Positions 25,640 to 33,870 of a stretch of DNA of 64,000 nucleotides are shown one piece after another (position 1 is the first letter of the stretch; each line of letters starts with the position of its first letter). This DNA is from UBA935 sp031555615 (lineage in GTDB: Bacteria; Bacillota; Clostridia; Lachnospirales; Lachnospiraceae): positions 1 to 64,000 of the forward strand of contig JAVBUF010000043.1 in NCBI GenBank assembly GCA_031555615.1, written 5' to 3'. The position numbers were made by a program, and so were the translations under genes. The notes under the pieces were generated by a model that did not search any database, was not told where the DNA came from, and saw only the letters and a list, made by a program, of their open reading frames with translations.

Positions 25640-26991
25640 TTTAACACCCATGCCTTTCCGCCGTCAGCCCTGTAAACAGTACTATTATTGTACCACCATT
25701 TTCCGATAAAATAAATATTAACTATCATAACGATGACCTCCGTAAAGACAAATGACATCCATACTCCATCCATCTGCCATACCCTGCTTAATCCCAGCAC
25801 CATCGGTACAGCCAGGATCAGGCTGCGCATCAGTGCGATTACAAGAGCTGTACCGGGTTTTGCTATGGCACTGAAAAATGCGGCACCGATGATGTTCATT
25901 CCGGCAAAGAAAAATCCAACAAAATAAATTTTTATTCCTTTCATGGCTAATGCTTCCAGAAGCAGATTTCCTTCACTGTTGAATGCCCCTACGATTTCTT
26001 TTGTTCCTCCGGATACTGTCCCATATATTACCGCCGCCAGGAAAAACGACAATACAAATGCATACCTTACAATCTGTCCCGCCAGCTTTTTATTTCCCCG
26101 GCCATGTTCTCTACTGGTCAAGGGCTGGATTCCCTGGGCCACACCGGTAAACACCGCCACTGCAATTAATGCAATATTGGCCACAATGCCATATGCTGCC
26201 ACACCCACATTTCCCTCTAATCCCAGAATAACCAGATTAAAGGTAATTAATGCAATTGCCGAAGATAACTCACCGATAAAAGACGAAATACCCAGAAATA
26301 AAATACGGCCCGCTTCCTGAACATAAATCCGGCATCCCGTCAGACCAAAGTTGTTTTTGCCCTTTTGAAAGTGCAGCAATAAGATTCCTACCCCGATGAC
26401 CGGTGACAGCCCCGTTGCAAAAGCTGCCCCGAACATTCCCATAGAAAGCGGAAATATAAAGAAATAATCCAGTAATATATTGGAAAAGCTGCTTACCAGC
26501 ATGGCTGTCATGGCCAGTTTGGGATTATTGTCATTTCGGACAAAAGCAATCAGAATATTGTCCAATAGAAAAAAGGGCGCAAAACATAACACGGTGGTCA
26601 AATAGATTCGTGCCAAAGGCATGGTCACCTCATCCGCTCCCAGCAAACGTAACAGGGGCACTGTAAAGAAAAGAGCACATACTACAAAAAAGACTGCCAC
26701 CACTGCTCCTATTGCCAGAGCATGCATAAAAGCTTTCCCAGCTTCCCGGTTTTGGCCGTTGCTTTTTAAGATGGCATAGCGAGTTCCGCCGCCAATTCCG
26801 ATCATCAATCCAAAACCCTGTAAAATACTGAATATGGAAATGCAAAAATTCAATGCCGTTAATCCGTCAGCTCCCAATGCCCTGGCCACAAAAAAAGTAT
26901 CCGCCAGAATATAACAGGATAATCCCATCATTCCCAACACATTTAAACTTACATACTTACTGAATTCCCTTAAAATCATTTTACTTTTCAT
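25636..26991 (-). CDS. MATE family efflux transporter
   Basis: This 451-residue protein has twelve predicted membrane helices in two similar halves, typical of MATE Na+/H+-driven drug and metabolite exporters. Recognisable parts are SLNVLGMMGLSCYILADTFFVARALG at the N-terminus and a second-half TFNLVILGLEGNVGVAAYGIVANIA. AAAGGA precedes the ATG. It is coupled to the serine hydrolase gene by a 4-base overlap, which suggests a joint role in cell-surface defence or export (inference). Confidence 0.92.
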   Translation of the reverse strand: MKSKMILREFSKYVSLNVLGMMGLSCYILADTFFVARALGADGLTALNFCISIFSILQGFGLMIGIGGGTRYAILKSNGQNREAGKAFMHALAIGAVVAVFFVVCALFFTVPLLRLLGADEVTMPLARIYLTTVLCFAPFFLLDNILIAFVRNDNNPKLAMTAMLVSSFSNILLDYFFIFPLSMGMFGAAFATGLSPVIGVGILLLHFQKGKNNFGLTGCRIYVQEAGRILFLGISSFIGELSSAIALITFNLVILGLEGNVGVAAYGIVANIALIAVAVFTGVAQGIQPLTSREHGRGNKKLAGQIVRYAFVLSFFLAAVIYGTVSGGTKEIVGAFNSEGNLLLEALAMKGIKIYFVGFFFAGMNIIGAAFFSAIAKPGTALVIALMRSLILAVPMVLGLSRVWQMDGVWMSFVFTEVIVMIVNIYFIGKWWYNNSTVYRADGGKAWVLK

Positions 26992-27011
26992 TATAATATC
27001 CTTTTCTTTTC

Positions 27012-27068
27012 AAAAAAAGTGCCGTTGGTATCCCTTCCATGACCTAATGGAATACCTTCGGCACTTAT
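27012..27068 (-). terminator. Terminator of the alanine/glycine symporter gene
   Basis: On the minus strand a long interrupted hairpin (AAGTGCCG ... GGTAT ... ATACC ... CGGCACTT) ends in TTTTTTT. It lies 54 bases after the symporter stop codon and upstream of the MATE gene. Confidence 0.9.
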
Positions 27069-27121
27069 CTTATTTTACCCGGCGGCAAAATAAAGTGACT
27101 TTTATAAAATTTTATGTTTCT

Positions 27122-28504
27122 TTATTTCTTAACAACCGGAATTTCGGTGTTATCCTTTTCATCTAAGTTGTTAAGATAATACTTGGTTTCCTTGGCGATT
27201 ACTTTCGATAACAGCAATATGGCTATCAGGTTGGGGATGGCCATCAAAGCATTCAGTGTATCCGCAATATCCCAGACCAGATTCAAACTGATAACCGGAC
27301 CAACTACCAAAACGGCTACATATAAAACACGATAAACGTTACATCCTTTTTTACCAAACAGGTACTCCACACATCGTTCCCCATAATAGGACCAGCCCAA
27401 AATAGTGGAATAGGCAAAGGTGACGATTCCAAAAACCAGAATAATGGGGCCGAGGTAGGGAATCTGGCCAAAAGCCAGAGTGGTCAATTGTCCGCCGTTA
27501 TCGATGTTGGAAACATCAATATTGGGATTTTTCATAATACTGCTGACTAAAACCAGTCCGGTCATCAGGCACACTACTACCGTATCCCAGAAAGTACCGG
27601 TGGAAGATACCAGGGCCTGACGGACAGGGTTTCTGGTCTGAGCCGCGGCTGCTACGATAGGTGCCGAACCCATACCGGATTCATTGGAAAAAAGACCTCT
27701 GGCAATACCGTATCTGGCGGCTGCCATGATACCGGAACCGACCAGACCGCCGGCTGCTGCACCGGGAGTAAAGGCCAGTTTACAAATCGTAACAATGGCC
27801 GGAATGATAAAATCATAATTTATAAATAAAATAATAGTACAGCCCAATACGTAGCAAATGGCCATAAAAGGCACCAACCGCTCGCAGACGTTGGCAATTA
27901 CCTTGATACCGCCGAATACTACCAGCGATGTCACTGCCGCCACAACAATACCCACAGCTAACGGGGGAACATTAAAATTGTTTTTCATTACTTCGGCAAT
28001 AGCGTTAACCTGTACACCGCTGCCGATACCAAAGGATGCCATTGCGGCAAACAGTGCAAACAGTACTCCCAGCCATTTCATCTTCAATCCCCGTTCCAAA
28101 GCATACATGGCACCTCCCAGCATCTTTCCGTCCTGGGTTTGAACCCGGTATTTTACCGCAATGAGGGATTCGGCATATTTGGTGGCAATACCGAACACGC
28201 CCGTCAGCCAGCACCAGAGCACCGCCCCCGGCCCGCCGATGGCAATGGCCGTTCCCACACCAATAATATTTCCGGTACCGATGGTGGATGCCAATGCGGT
28301 AGTTAAGGCCCCGAACTGGGAAATATCACCTTTGGAATCGGGGTCCCTGGTTACTGACAGCTTAATACCTGTAAATGTTTTCTTCTGAATCAATCCGGTT
28401 CGGAAGGTCATAAAAATATGCGTCCCGAATAATAAGATAATCATGGGGGGGCCCCACAAAACACTGTTTAGTGCACCAATAAAACCTTCTAAAGCTGATA
28501 ACAT
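27122..28504 (-). CDS. Alanine/glycine:cation symporter (AGCS) family
   Basis: The 460-residue membrane protein has about eleven helices and the AGCS signatures: GALTTALASTIGTGNIIGVGTAIAIGGPGAVLW near residues 65-97 (Na+ and substrate site) and RGLFSNESGMGSAPIVAAAAQT near 270-290. It imports small amino acids with Na+ or H+. No glycine riboswitch is seen in the 53 bases upstream. AAAGGAG lies before the ATG. A strong terminator follows. Confidence 0.93.
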   Translation of the reverse strand: MLSALEGFIGALNSVLWGPPMIILLFGTHIFMTFRTGLIQKKTFTGIKLSVTRDPDSKGDISQFGALTTALASTIGTGNIIGVGTAIAIGGPGAVLWCWLTGVFGIATKYAESLIAVKYRVQTQDGKMLGGAMYALERGLKMKWLGVLFALFAAMASFGIGSGVQVNAIAEVMKNNFNVPPLAVGIVVAAVTSLVVFGGIKVIANVCERLVPFMAICYVLGCTIILFINYDFIIPAIVTICKLAFTPGAAAGGLVGSGIMAAARYGIARGLFSNESGMGSAPIVAAAAQTRNPVRQALVSSTGTFWDTVVVCLMTGLVLVSSIMKNPNIDVSNIDNGGQLTTLAFGQIPYLGPIILVFGIVTFAYSTILGWSYYGERCVEYLFGKKGCNVYRVLYVAVLVVGPVISLNLVWDIADTLNALMAIPNLIAILLLSKVIAKETKYYLNNLDEKDNTEIPVVKK

Positions 28505-28557
28505 ACTTGCTCTCCTTTACCCTATAAGTTTATATGTTATCAATCTTAACACATTCT

Positions 28558-29442
28558 TTATCGGATTGCACTAAAAAAACCATTCATTTCCTGCTGGTTT
28601 TTAACATTCCCGGCCCCCGATATTTTCGATGTCACTACAGGAGCACCTTTGTAATTGACATTGCCGGCGCCGCTGATATCCACAGTCAAGGTATTGGCAG
28701 CATCAACCCCAAAATTCCCGGCCCCGGAAATGATGACATTACTGTCTTTGCTTTTCAGCTCCGCCGCTTCGATGTTGCCGCTGCCGCTGAGCTCATAGGA
28801 AGCCTCTTCTGCTGTGCCGGAAAGCTGTATTTCTCCCGCACCGCTTAGACATACTTCCAACTCCCTGACCGCCAGAGGCAGTTGGATATCACAGGAACCG
28901 TCAATATCCAATTGAAAACGGTCGGCAGCAATAATATCCGCATTCTTTATCTGTAAAGCTGCTTTTACCAAAATTCTTTCCAGGCCGGGCTGGGAAATAT
29001 AGATTTTGGGATGCTGATCCGGTGTTATCAAAAAAGCTCTGTCCGCCTTAATCACCAGCGTCCCGTCCTCCACCGCTACACTTAAATATGGTTCCATGCC
29101 TGGGGGCATTTCAATCGTCACTGTCTCCGCTTCCTGGCCGGAATAAATCATTTCCGGATAAATGGACCATGTACCGTCTCCGGGGAAATTGTCATCCCAT
29201 GTCATGATGTCAAATTCAACACTGTGGTAATCCCCCACCCGATATTCAACCGACTGCAGCGGTTCCTTGTTGTCAGCAAACTGAATAAAGTCATCGTTAT
29301 TTGGAAACGGTCCGGTATATTTGCTAACCAACATCCCTCGTGCGGCAATTATGGAATCGCCGCTATTGTCTAAAAATACCCTGACACATCCGGAACAGGT
29401 CATCAGCACCAAAAGCAGCATAACCATTATATATTTTTTCAT
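28558..29442 (-). CDS. DUF2807 (head-GIN) lipoprotein
   Basis: The 294-residue protein has a lipobox TCSGC (Cys19) and a C-terminal right-handed beta-helix-like repeat of the DUF2807 type, with SGAGEIQLSG, LSGSGNIEA, ISGAGNFGV, ISGAGNVNYKG and ISGAGNVKN spaced about 20 residues apart. Family members are surface proteins of unknown ligand. Its ATG overlaps the TGA of the permease gene (ATGA), so it belongs to the GntR/ABC operon and may act at the outer face with that exporter. Confidence 0.88.
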   Translation of the reverse strand: MKKYIMVMLLLVLMTCSGCVRVFLDNSGDSIIAARGMLVSKYTGPFPNNDDFIQFADNKEPLQSVEYRVGDYHSVEFDIMTWDDNFPGDGTWSIYPEMIYSGQEAETVTIEMPPGMEPYLSVAVEDGTLVIKADRAFLITPDQHPKIYISQPGLERILVKAALQIKNADIIAADRFQLDIDGSCDIQLPLAVRELEVCLSGAGEIQLSGTAEEASYELSGSGNIEAAELKSKDSNVIISGAGNFGVDAANTLTVDISGAGNVNYKGAPVVTSKISGAGNVKNQQEMNGFFSAIR

Positions 29443-30182
29443 ATATTTATTTTCCTTTCCATGATATATGAGGTCACGCCGAACAGCAGCCCGGCCTTAC
29501 ATAATTTTAACAGCAGGAAAACAAACAGGCCCGATCCTGCCGCCATATTCAACGTTACGCTTATTTGTAGTCTCGACTGTGAAACATGGGTGGAAAACGG
29601 AATGATTAACAAGTTTATTACATTCAACAAATATGCGATACCTAACACGGCAAATAGATTGATCAGCCAACCCAACCGAATTCCCGAAAAATAACTGTGA
29701 TGTAAAGCGGCTGCCAAAAAAAACAGCAGCATGATACAAAAATATGTTAATATTGCATTTACCACCAACCAGGGATTTACCCTCATCATTTTTCCCATAT
29801 CGTCTTCAATCAGATAAATATTCAACATAAAGCCTGCCGCATTTAACACAAAGCATACGCTGTCAGCCACTGACATACTTACGATCTTTGCCAAAAGACG
29901 TTTCCACCCCGCTACCGGCACCAGAAACTCCATATAACCATGATGAACCGAAAGCATATTGCGAATTATTCGGAAATCGGTTGCAATGCACAAAAACAAC
30001 GATATGGTCATAAATAAGAATGCGCTGAATGCAACCATAACATAAACTTCAATATCCGGATTTTTCCCGCACAATCTGCCGCATAAAGCAAGTGCCGGAT
30101 AAAAAACCATCAATGGTAAAAGTACCCTTATCTTCCGCAGATGCCATTGCTGGAGAAATGCATATTTAAACTGTGCTTTCAT
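29439..30182 (-). CDS. ABC transporter membrane subunit (ABC-2-like)
   Basis: A 247-residue protein with six hydrophobic segments, starting with a KYAFLQQWHLRKIRVLLP basic-amphipathic stretch as in ABC-2 permeases of the YtrC/D type. It overlaps the end of the ATPase gene by 17 bases and the DUF2807 gene by 4, so it is the transport subunit of this operon. Substrate unknown. Confidence 0.8.
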   Translation of the reverse strand: MKAQFKYAFLQQWHLRKIRVLLPLMVFYPALALCGRLCGKNPDIEVYVMVAFSAFLFMTISLFLCIATDFRIIRNMLSVHHGYMEFLVPVAGWKRLLAKIVSMSVADSVCFVLNAAGFMLNIYLIEDDMGKMMRVNPWLVVNAILTYFCIMLLFFLAAALHHSYFSGIRLGWLINLFAVLGIAYLLNVINLLIIPFSTHVSQSRLQISVTLNMAAGSGLFVFLLLKLCKAGLLFGVTSYIMERKINI

Positions 30183-30885
30183 GGTTAAATACCTCCAAAT
30201 ATTTTTGTTCTACCGTTATGCCCTCTTCTTCCCTGATGGCTTCCGATTCTCCCTGATAAATGATCCGGCCCCGGGAAAGGAAGAAAACACTGTCCAGTAC
30301 TCTTTCCACATCCTTCACCAGATGTGTGGCGATAATAACCCCGGCCCCCTTCAGTTCCATCGCCAGCAGGGCATCCAGCACCTTCGACTTGCCTACCGGA
30401 TCGATTCCGCCTAATGGTTCATCTAAAAGATATACGTCCGTCTCCCGGGACAAGGTCAGGGCCAGGGCCATCCGCTCCTGCATGCCCTTTGACAGCTTCC
30501 TGATCTTCTGCTTAAAATAAGGCTCCAGCTCTAACAGACTAATCAGCGTTTCCGCTCTTTCCTGTGAAAAATCCGGGTAAACATCCTGATAATAGCCGAA
30601 GGCATCCTGAACTCGCATCCATTTGGGAAAAATCATCTGATCCGGTAAAAAAGAAATGGTCTTCTTTGATTCCGGCCCTCTGGCCGCTCCCCGGGGATAT
30701 TCAATCATCCCGCCGGAGGGCTGCAGTAACCCGGCGATGGTTTTCATCAAAGTTGTTTTACCGGATGAATTGGGCCCTAACAGACCGATAATTTTCCCTG
30801 CCGGGATTTCCATATCCACTCCCTGTAATACCGGAAGCCGGCTGAATTTCTTTTCAATTCTCTCTATTTTCATCAGCAATTCCAT
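30166..30885 (-). CDS. ABC transporter ATP-binding protein
   Basis: The 239-residue ATPase has Walker A GPNSSGKTT (about 36-44), signature LSKGMQERMALALTLS (about 138), Walker B VYLLDEPLGGID and the H-loop ATHLV. It powers the neighbouring permease. The start at 30885 has GGGAGAG 7 bases upstream and overlaps the gntR gene by 32 bases, a tight arrangement typical of YtrABC-like operons. Confidence 0.92.
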   Translation of the reverse strand: MELLMKIERIEKKFSRLPVLQGVDMEIPAGKIIGLLGPNSSGKTTLMKTIAGLLQPSGGMIEYPRGAARGPESKKTISFLPDQMIFPKWMRVQDAFGYYQDVYPDFSQERAETLISLLELEPYFKQKIRKLSKGMQERMALALTLSRETDVYLLDEPLGGIDPVGKSKVLDALLAMELKGAGVIIATHLVKDVERVLDSVFFLSRGRIIYQGESEAIREEEGITVEQKYLEVFNHESTV

Positions 30886-31273
30886 TCTTGTTCTCTCCCT
30901 TCATATTCTTTGCTATACCATCCAATATCTGTTGATCGGAAAACCCCAGCTCCCGCATTTCTATTAAAAACCGCTGCATGGAATCATCGGCCATTTCCTG
31001 TTGGATACCAATAATCATATTTTCATCCTCCGCTACAAAATATCCCGTTCCGCGACGGCTGTAAATCAATCCTCTGCGTTCCAGCTCCTGATATACCCGC
31101 TGTACGGTATTGTGATTGACCTTCAGCACAAGAGCCATATCCCGTATCGACGGTATCCGCTCCCCCTGCTCAATCTCACCCCGCACTACTGAACGGCAAA
31201 AACGGTCAATGATCTGTTGGTATATGGGCAAGCGCTCATTAAATTCAGTATTCCATTGGGTCCATAATGACAT
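30854..31273 (-). CDS. GntR family regulator, YtrA type
   Basis: The 139-residue protein has a GntR winged helix at its N-terminus (LPIYQQIIDRFCRSVVRGEI, then VNHNTVQRVYQELERRGLIYSRRGTGYFV) and only a short C-terminal helix pair, as in the YtrA subfamily that controls adjacent ABC exporters. It heads the operon and very probably represses it through the inverted repeat at 31291-31316. Confidence 0.9.
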   Translation of the reverse strand: MSLWTQWNTEFNERLPIYQQIIDRFCRSVVRGEIEQGERIPSIRDMALVLKVNHNTVQRVYQELERRGLIYSRRGTGYFVAEDENMIIGIQQEMADDSMQRFLIEMRELGFSDQQILDGIAKNMKGENKNGIADENREN

Positions 31274-31290
31274 ATTTACACCTCCATCAC

Positions 31291-31331
31291 TAGTGTACTA
31301 TCATACTAGCACACTATGGATATGCTGTCAA
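31291..31331 (-). promoter_or_regulatory. GntR operon promoter and operator
   Basis: On the minus strand TTGACA (31326-31331), 17-base spacer and TAGTAT (31303-31308). The inverted repeat with ends TAGTGT (31291-31296) and ACACTA (31311-31316) and an inner TACTA/TACTAG pair covers the -10. This suits an autorepressor. Confidence 0.7.
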
Positions 31332-31332
31332 T

Positions 31333-31361
31333 AAAAAAGAAAGTCTATGCTTTCTTTTTTT
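31333..31361. terminator. Bidirectional terminator after the HAD gene
   Basis: AAAAAAGAAAG (31333-31343) pairs with CTTTCTTTTTT (31350-31360) around a 6-base loop. On the minus strand it follows the HAD gene and ends in a T run just before the GntR operon promoter. Confidence 0.75.
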
Positions 31362-31378
31362 GCATGATTACAATAGGT

Positions 31379-31864
31379 TTAATTGATGCCTTTCAGTAAT
31401 TCGATTGCCTGAATCACATCTCTTTCGGTGAGACCTTCCGCCCCATTGGTTTGAATTTGCCGTCTCCGGATTTCTTCATTGCGTAAATCCAGATCCTCTA
31501 ATACAATCCAACTGTCAACACCGGTATTCTGCTCCAGCCATGCCAATATTTCCGCCGGCTTTACCTTACCAAATGTCTTGTTCTTTCGGATTTTTTCAGT
31601 TGTAAAATCCGGTGTTTTGGCATAAATAGATAACCCTACATCAGAAAGTAATTTTTCTAAGTTTTCTGCCTCTTTTCGCAACGGCCGCAGATCCTCGTCA
31701 AACCAGAACCGCCAGCCCGAATGCATAACCAGCACCGCATCCGTTGCCTTTACGATTTTCCCCAGCAAATCTACTTTTTCTTCATCAATAATATATTCCT
31801 GACTGATTTCTTGCCTCTGAACAGCATTCAAGACCCCGTCAACATCTAAAAAAATCACTTTCAT
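31379..31864 (-). CDS. HAD-like phosphatase domain protein (HAD_SAK-type)
   Basis: The 161-residue protein begins with the HAD motif I FLDVDGVLN (Asp7 and Asp9, nucleophile and general acid), and has VMHSGWRFW as motif II and VLEDLDLR near the end. It resembles short HAD phosphatases of the type found fused in RNA-repair proteins. Substrate unknown. Its ATG overlaps the stop of the acyltransferase gene (ATGA). Confidence 0.75.
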   Translation of the reverse strand: MKVIFLDVDGVLNAVQRQEISQEYIIDEEKVDLLGKIVKATDAVLVMHSGWRFWFDEDLRPLRKEAENLEKLLSDVGLSIYAKTPDFTTEKIRKNKTFGKVKPAEILAWLEQNTGVDSWIVLEDLDLRNEEIRRRQIQTNGAEGLTERDVIQAIELLKGIN

Positions 31865-32946
31865 GCCTTCTCCTTTGGGCCATCTGGCCCCTTTCCTTTC
31901 ATTCCCAGAACAAGATATCTGAGCACCGGTATTCTTCGTAATCCCTCATATAGGATAAATGTTACTACAAATTCAACTACAAGTGCAACCACATAATTCC
32001 ATATCGCCGGAAAAGTAAAATATTCATACAAAACATAACATGTTACGATCAGTACCGGATAGTGAATAATATAAATCCCAAAGCTGGATCTGGTCATATA
32101 CCTGGTAAATGGGGTCTCCCTATCAAAATACCTCTTTCCGCAGCCCATAATGGCCAGTATCGCCATCCACAGATATAGATTGGTAAAGATGCTTTGCAAA
32201 CACTCCGGTGCACTGTAATTGCTGCCATAATAATAGACCGTGTAAGCAATTGCCAAAATCACCGCAATCACCAGCATGGGAATGCGGATCTTTGCCAATG
32301 CCGACTGTGCTTCATCATGAGAAAGCACATAATATCCGATTAAAAAGGCGGCAAAATAGATGCCAAAACGATACATCACCAATACCGGAACATTTCCGAT
32401 TTGAGCCGCACCCCATAACAATATAAATAATAATACAATCATGATCCAATTTATTTTTCCGCACATTTTCCATATCTTATCATTCTTATCTAAATTTTTA
32501 AACAATACAATAACACAGGAAAATAAAAACAACATCTGAATAAACCACAGTGGTCCGGTACCGCTTATTACCGAAATTGGATACAGTAAAAAGGATGGTA
32601 TATACTCCAGGCCGCCGCCTATTTTTATATTCAGATACCCTGTGATCCAATGCAGGACAAACAATCCAAGAGTAGACGGAACCAGCAGTTTTGCTGCTCT
32701 TTCTTTGATAAATTGTTTGCCTGTTCGTTTCTGCAGGGAATACCGTGCACTGATTCCGCCAATCATAAACAGCAGTACCATGAACCATGGGTACACAACA
32801 TATAATGCTGCATCAAAGGCAGCAATACTCCTGGCACCATTGATTCCCCCAAGGCAGCCAACTCCATTAAACATATAGCAGACGTGATAGATCAGTACCA
32901 GAACCACCGTTGCCCAACGAATATTATCAAGATAATGCTTTCTCAT
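31861..32946 (-). CDS. Acyltransferase family 3 membrane protein
   Basis: The 361-residue protein has ten membrane helices and the acyltransferase-3 start (HYLDNIRWATVVLVLIYHV, with the conserved His near residue 20). Such enzymes O-acylate surface sugars or lipids. The ATG at 32946 is preferred because GGAGG lies 9 bases before it; it follows the regulator stop codon by one base. It forms a unit with the XRE-AbrB regulator and the HAD protein. Confidence 0.88.
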   Translation of the reverse strand: MRKHYLDNIRWATVVLVLIYHVCYMFNGVGCLGGINGARSIAAFDAALYVVYPWFMVLLFMIGGISARYSLQKRTGKQFIKERAAKLLVPSTLGLFVLHWITGYLNIKIGGGLEYIPSFLLYPISVISGTGPLWFIQMLFLFSCVIVLFKNLDKNDKIWKMCGKINWIMIVLLFILLWGAAQIGNVPVLVMYRFGIYFAAFLIGYYVLSHDEAQSALAKIRIPMLVIAVILAIAYTVYYYGSNYSAPECLQSIFTNLYLWMAILAIMGCGKRYFDRETPFTRYMTRSSFGIYIIHYPVLIVTCYVLYEYFTFPAIWNYVVALVVEFVVTFILYEGLRRIPVLRYLVLGMKGKGPDGPKEKA

Positions 32947-32947
32947 C

Positions 32948-33376
32948 CTAATTTTCCTCCTCCGCTTCACCCTTTAGGGTTTCATAGAAATTCATCAGGG
33001 TACTGGCTTTAGTCAGTGCAATCCCCTGTTCTTCATCACCTAAAACCACAATCTTGTCTCCTGCTTTCAGGTCAAATATTTCTCTTGCTTTTTTAGGTAT
33101 CACAATCTGACCTTTCTCTCCCAGCGTTACAATCCCAAATAAATGCTTTCCCCTCGGTGGCATCGGAACATGCAGGGTTTCCTCTGAATAATTAATCAAA
33201 TTGTCAACCGATACTTGATATAATTTTGCCAGCGCAACACAGTTGTTGATATCCGGGCTTGTGGTTCCCGCTTCCCATTTGGCTACAGCCTGCCTGGAAA
33301 CACCTATCTGTTCTGCCACATCTTCCTGGGACATCCGATGAAACTTGCGTAATGAAGTTAAGTTATGACCAATCAT
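32948..33376 (-). CDS. XRE helix-turn-helix fused to an AbrB/SpoVT-like domain
   Basis: This 142-residue regulator joins a Cro/C1 helix-turn-helix (residues about 5-60, SQEDVAEQIGVSRQAVAKWEAG) to a C-terminal AbrB/MazE-like swapped-hairpin domain (GIVTLGEKGQIVIPKKAREIFDLKAGDKIVVLGD). Both parts bind DNA in known proteins, so it may hold two sites. The start at 33376 follows a GGTAGG site. A 14-bp inverted repeat lies just upstream of its promoter, fitting autoregulation. It is the first gene of the operon with the acyltransferase and the HAD protein. Confidence 0.9.
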   Translation of the reverse strand: MIGHNLTSLRKFHRMSQEDVAEQIGVSRQAVAKWEAGTTSPDINNCVALAKLYQVSVDNLINYSEETLHVPMPPRGKHLFGIVTLGEKGQIVIPKKAREIFDLKAGDKIVVLGDEEQGIALTKASTLMNFYETLKGEAEEEN

Positions 33377-33406
33377 GTTTTTCCTACCTTTGTTATGTTT
33401 GTTAGT

Positions 33407-33470
33407 AGTATAGCAAAGATACAGGCAGACGTCTATCAACCCAGGTTAACAGTTATTGTTAATCTGGGTT
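33407..33470 (-). promoter_or_regulatory. Promoter and operator of the XRE-AbrB gene
   Basis: Minus-strand -10 TATACT (33407-33412), weak -35 TAGACG (33430-33435, 17-base spacer). An inverted repeat with 14-bp arms, AACCCAGGTTAACA (33438-33451) and TGTTAATCTGGGTT (33457-33470), one mismatch, abuts the -35. No T run follows, so an operator is likelier than a terminator. Confidence 0.7.
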
Positions 33471-33502
33471 GCCGGTTTTACTTTCTTTACTTTGAAAAAA
33501 TA

Positions 33503-33531
33503 TTGACATGTATATCTTCAAATGCTAAAAT
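33503..33531 (+). promoter_or_regulatory. Promoter of the candidate antisense RNA
   Basis: Consensus TTGACA (33503-33508), 17-base spacer and TAAAAT (33526-33531), pointing at the 3' end of the small toxin gene. No protein gene follows on this strand, so its product should be a short RNA. Confidence 0.75.
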
Positions 33532-33537
33532 ATTTAC

Positions 33538-33627
33538 ATAAAAGGTGCTACCTATAGACGGTTCACCACGATTAATGATTAATCAAAAAAGCAACCATTA
33601 TCCTTGGGTTGGACGGTTGCTTTTTTG
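33538..33627 (+). ncRNA. Candidate antisense antitoxin RNA
   Basis: About 90 nt from the predicted transcript start (about 33538) to the T run of the shared terminator (33626). It is convergent with the toxin mRNA and overlaps its 3' end by about 42 nt, covering the last codons and the terminator stem. This is the geometry of type I antitoxins such as RatA and the par RNA II of Bacillota. Extent inferred from promoter and terminator only. Confidence 0.6.
33585..33626. terminator. Shared bidirectional terminator of toxin mRNA and antisense RNA
   Basis: AAAAAAGCAACC (33585-33596) pairs perfectly with GGTTGCTTTTTT (33615-33626) around an 18-base loop. It has T runs on both strands and contains the last codons and the stop of the toxin gene. 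Confidence 0.88.
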
Positions 33628-33756
33628 ATGTTTATCTTTAGTAGTTGATTGAAGGAGGCCGATGACAGTTACAATAATACTGATGACTGTCACGACAATA
33701 CCTACAATGCTAACAACAATTCCTAACATCTCTATTCCTTTCGATTTATTTTCCAC
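33598..33756 (-). CDS. Small hydrophobic peptide, candidate type I toxin
   Basis: The 52-residue peptide has one Val/Ile-rich membrane helix (about residues 11-35, MLGIVVSIVGIVVTVISIIV) and a polar, basic tail (KDKHQKSNRPTQG). The tail is encoded inside the terminator stem, a feature of Bacillota type I toxins and holin-like toxins. Initiation at GTG 33756 is supported by a nearly perfect GGAGGTGAT six bases upstream; an inner ATG at 33729 with AAAGGA would give 43 residues. Such peptides disturb the membrane when not silenced. A leader of about 108 nt and a convergent short RNA complete the locus. The family is an inference from architecture; I cannot name a homolog. Confidence 0.75.
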   Translation of the reverse strand: MENKSKGIEMLGIVVSIVGIVVTVISIIVTVIGLLQSTTKDKHQKSNRPTQG

Positions 33757-33870
33757 AGATGTATCACCTCCCAAATACAGGAAGTTCTCAAAGTGTACTC
33801 ACTTTGGCGAAAGATGAACCGCCTACCGCATTGGCAGCACCGGGCCAATGAATTGAATCGGCTTGACTCG

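Larger units (their letters stand above)
33544..33841. repeat. Imperfect inverted repeat flanking the toxin gene
   Basis: The left arm (33544-33567) begins GGTGCTACC and ends CGGTTCACC. The right arm (33813-33841), read on the minus strand, begins GGTGCTGCC and ends CGGTTCATC, with about five extra bases in the middle. As a result the predicted antisense RNA and the toxin mRNA leader start with the same sequence. Confidence 0.7.

Noticed and set aside
28505..28557. Possible glycine riboswitch upstream of the AGCS symporter gene
   Set aside because: The gap to the upstream gene is only 53 bases, too short for the aptamer, and no conserved core is present.
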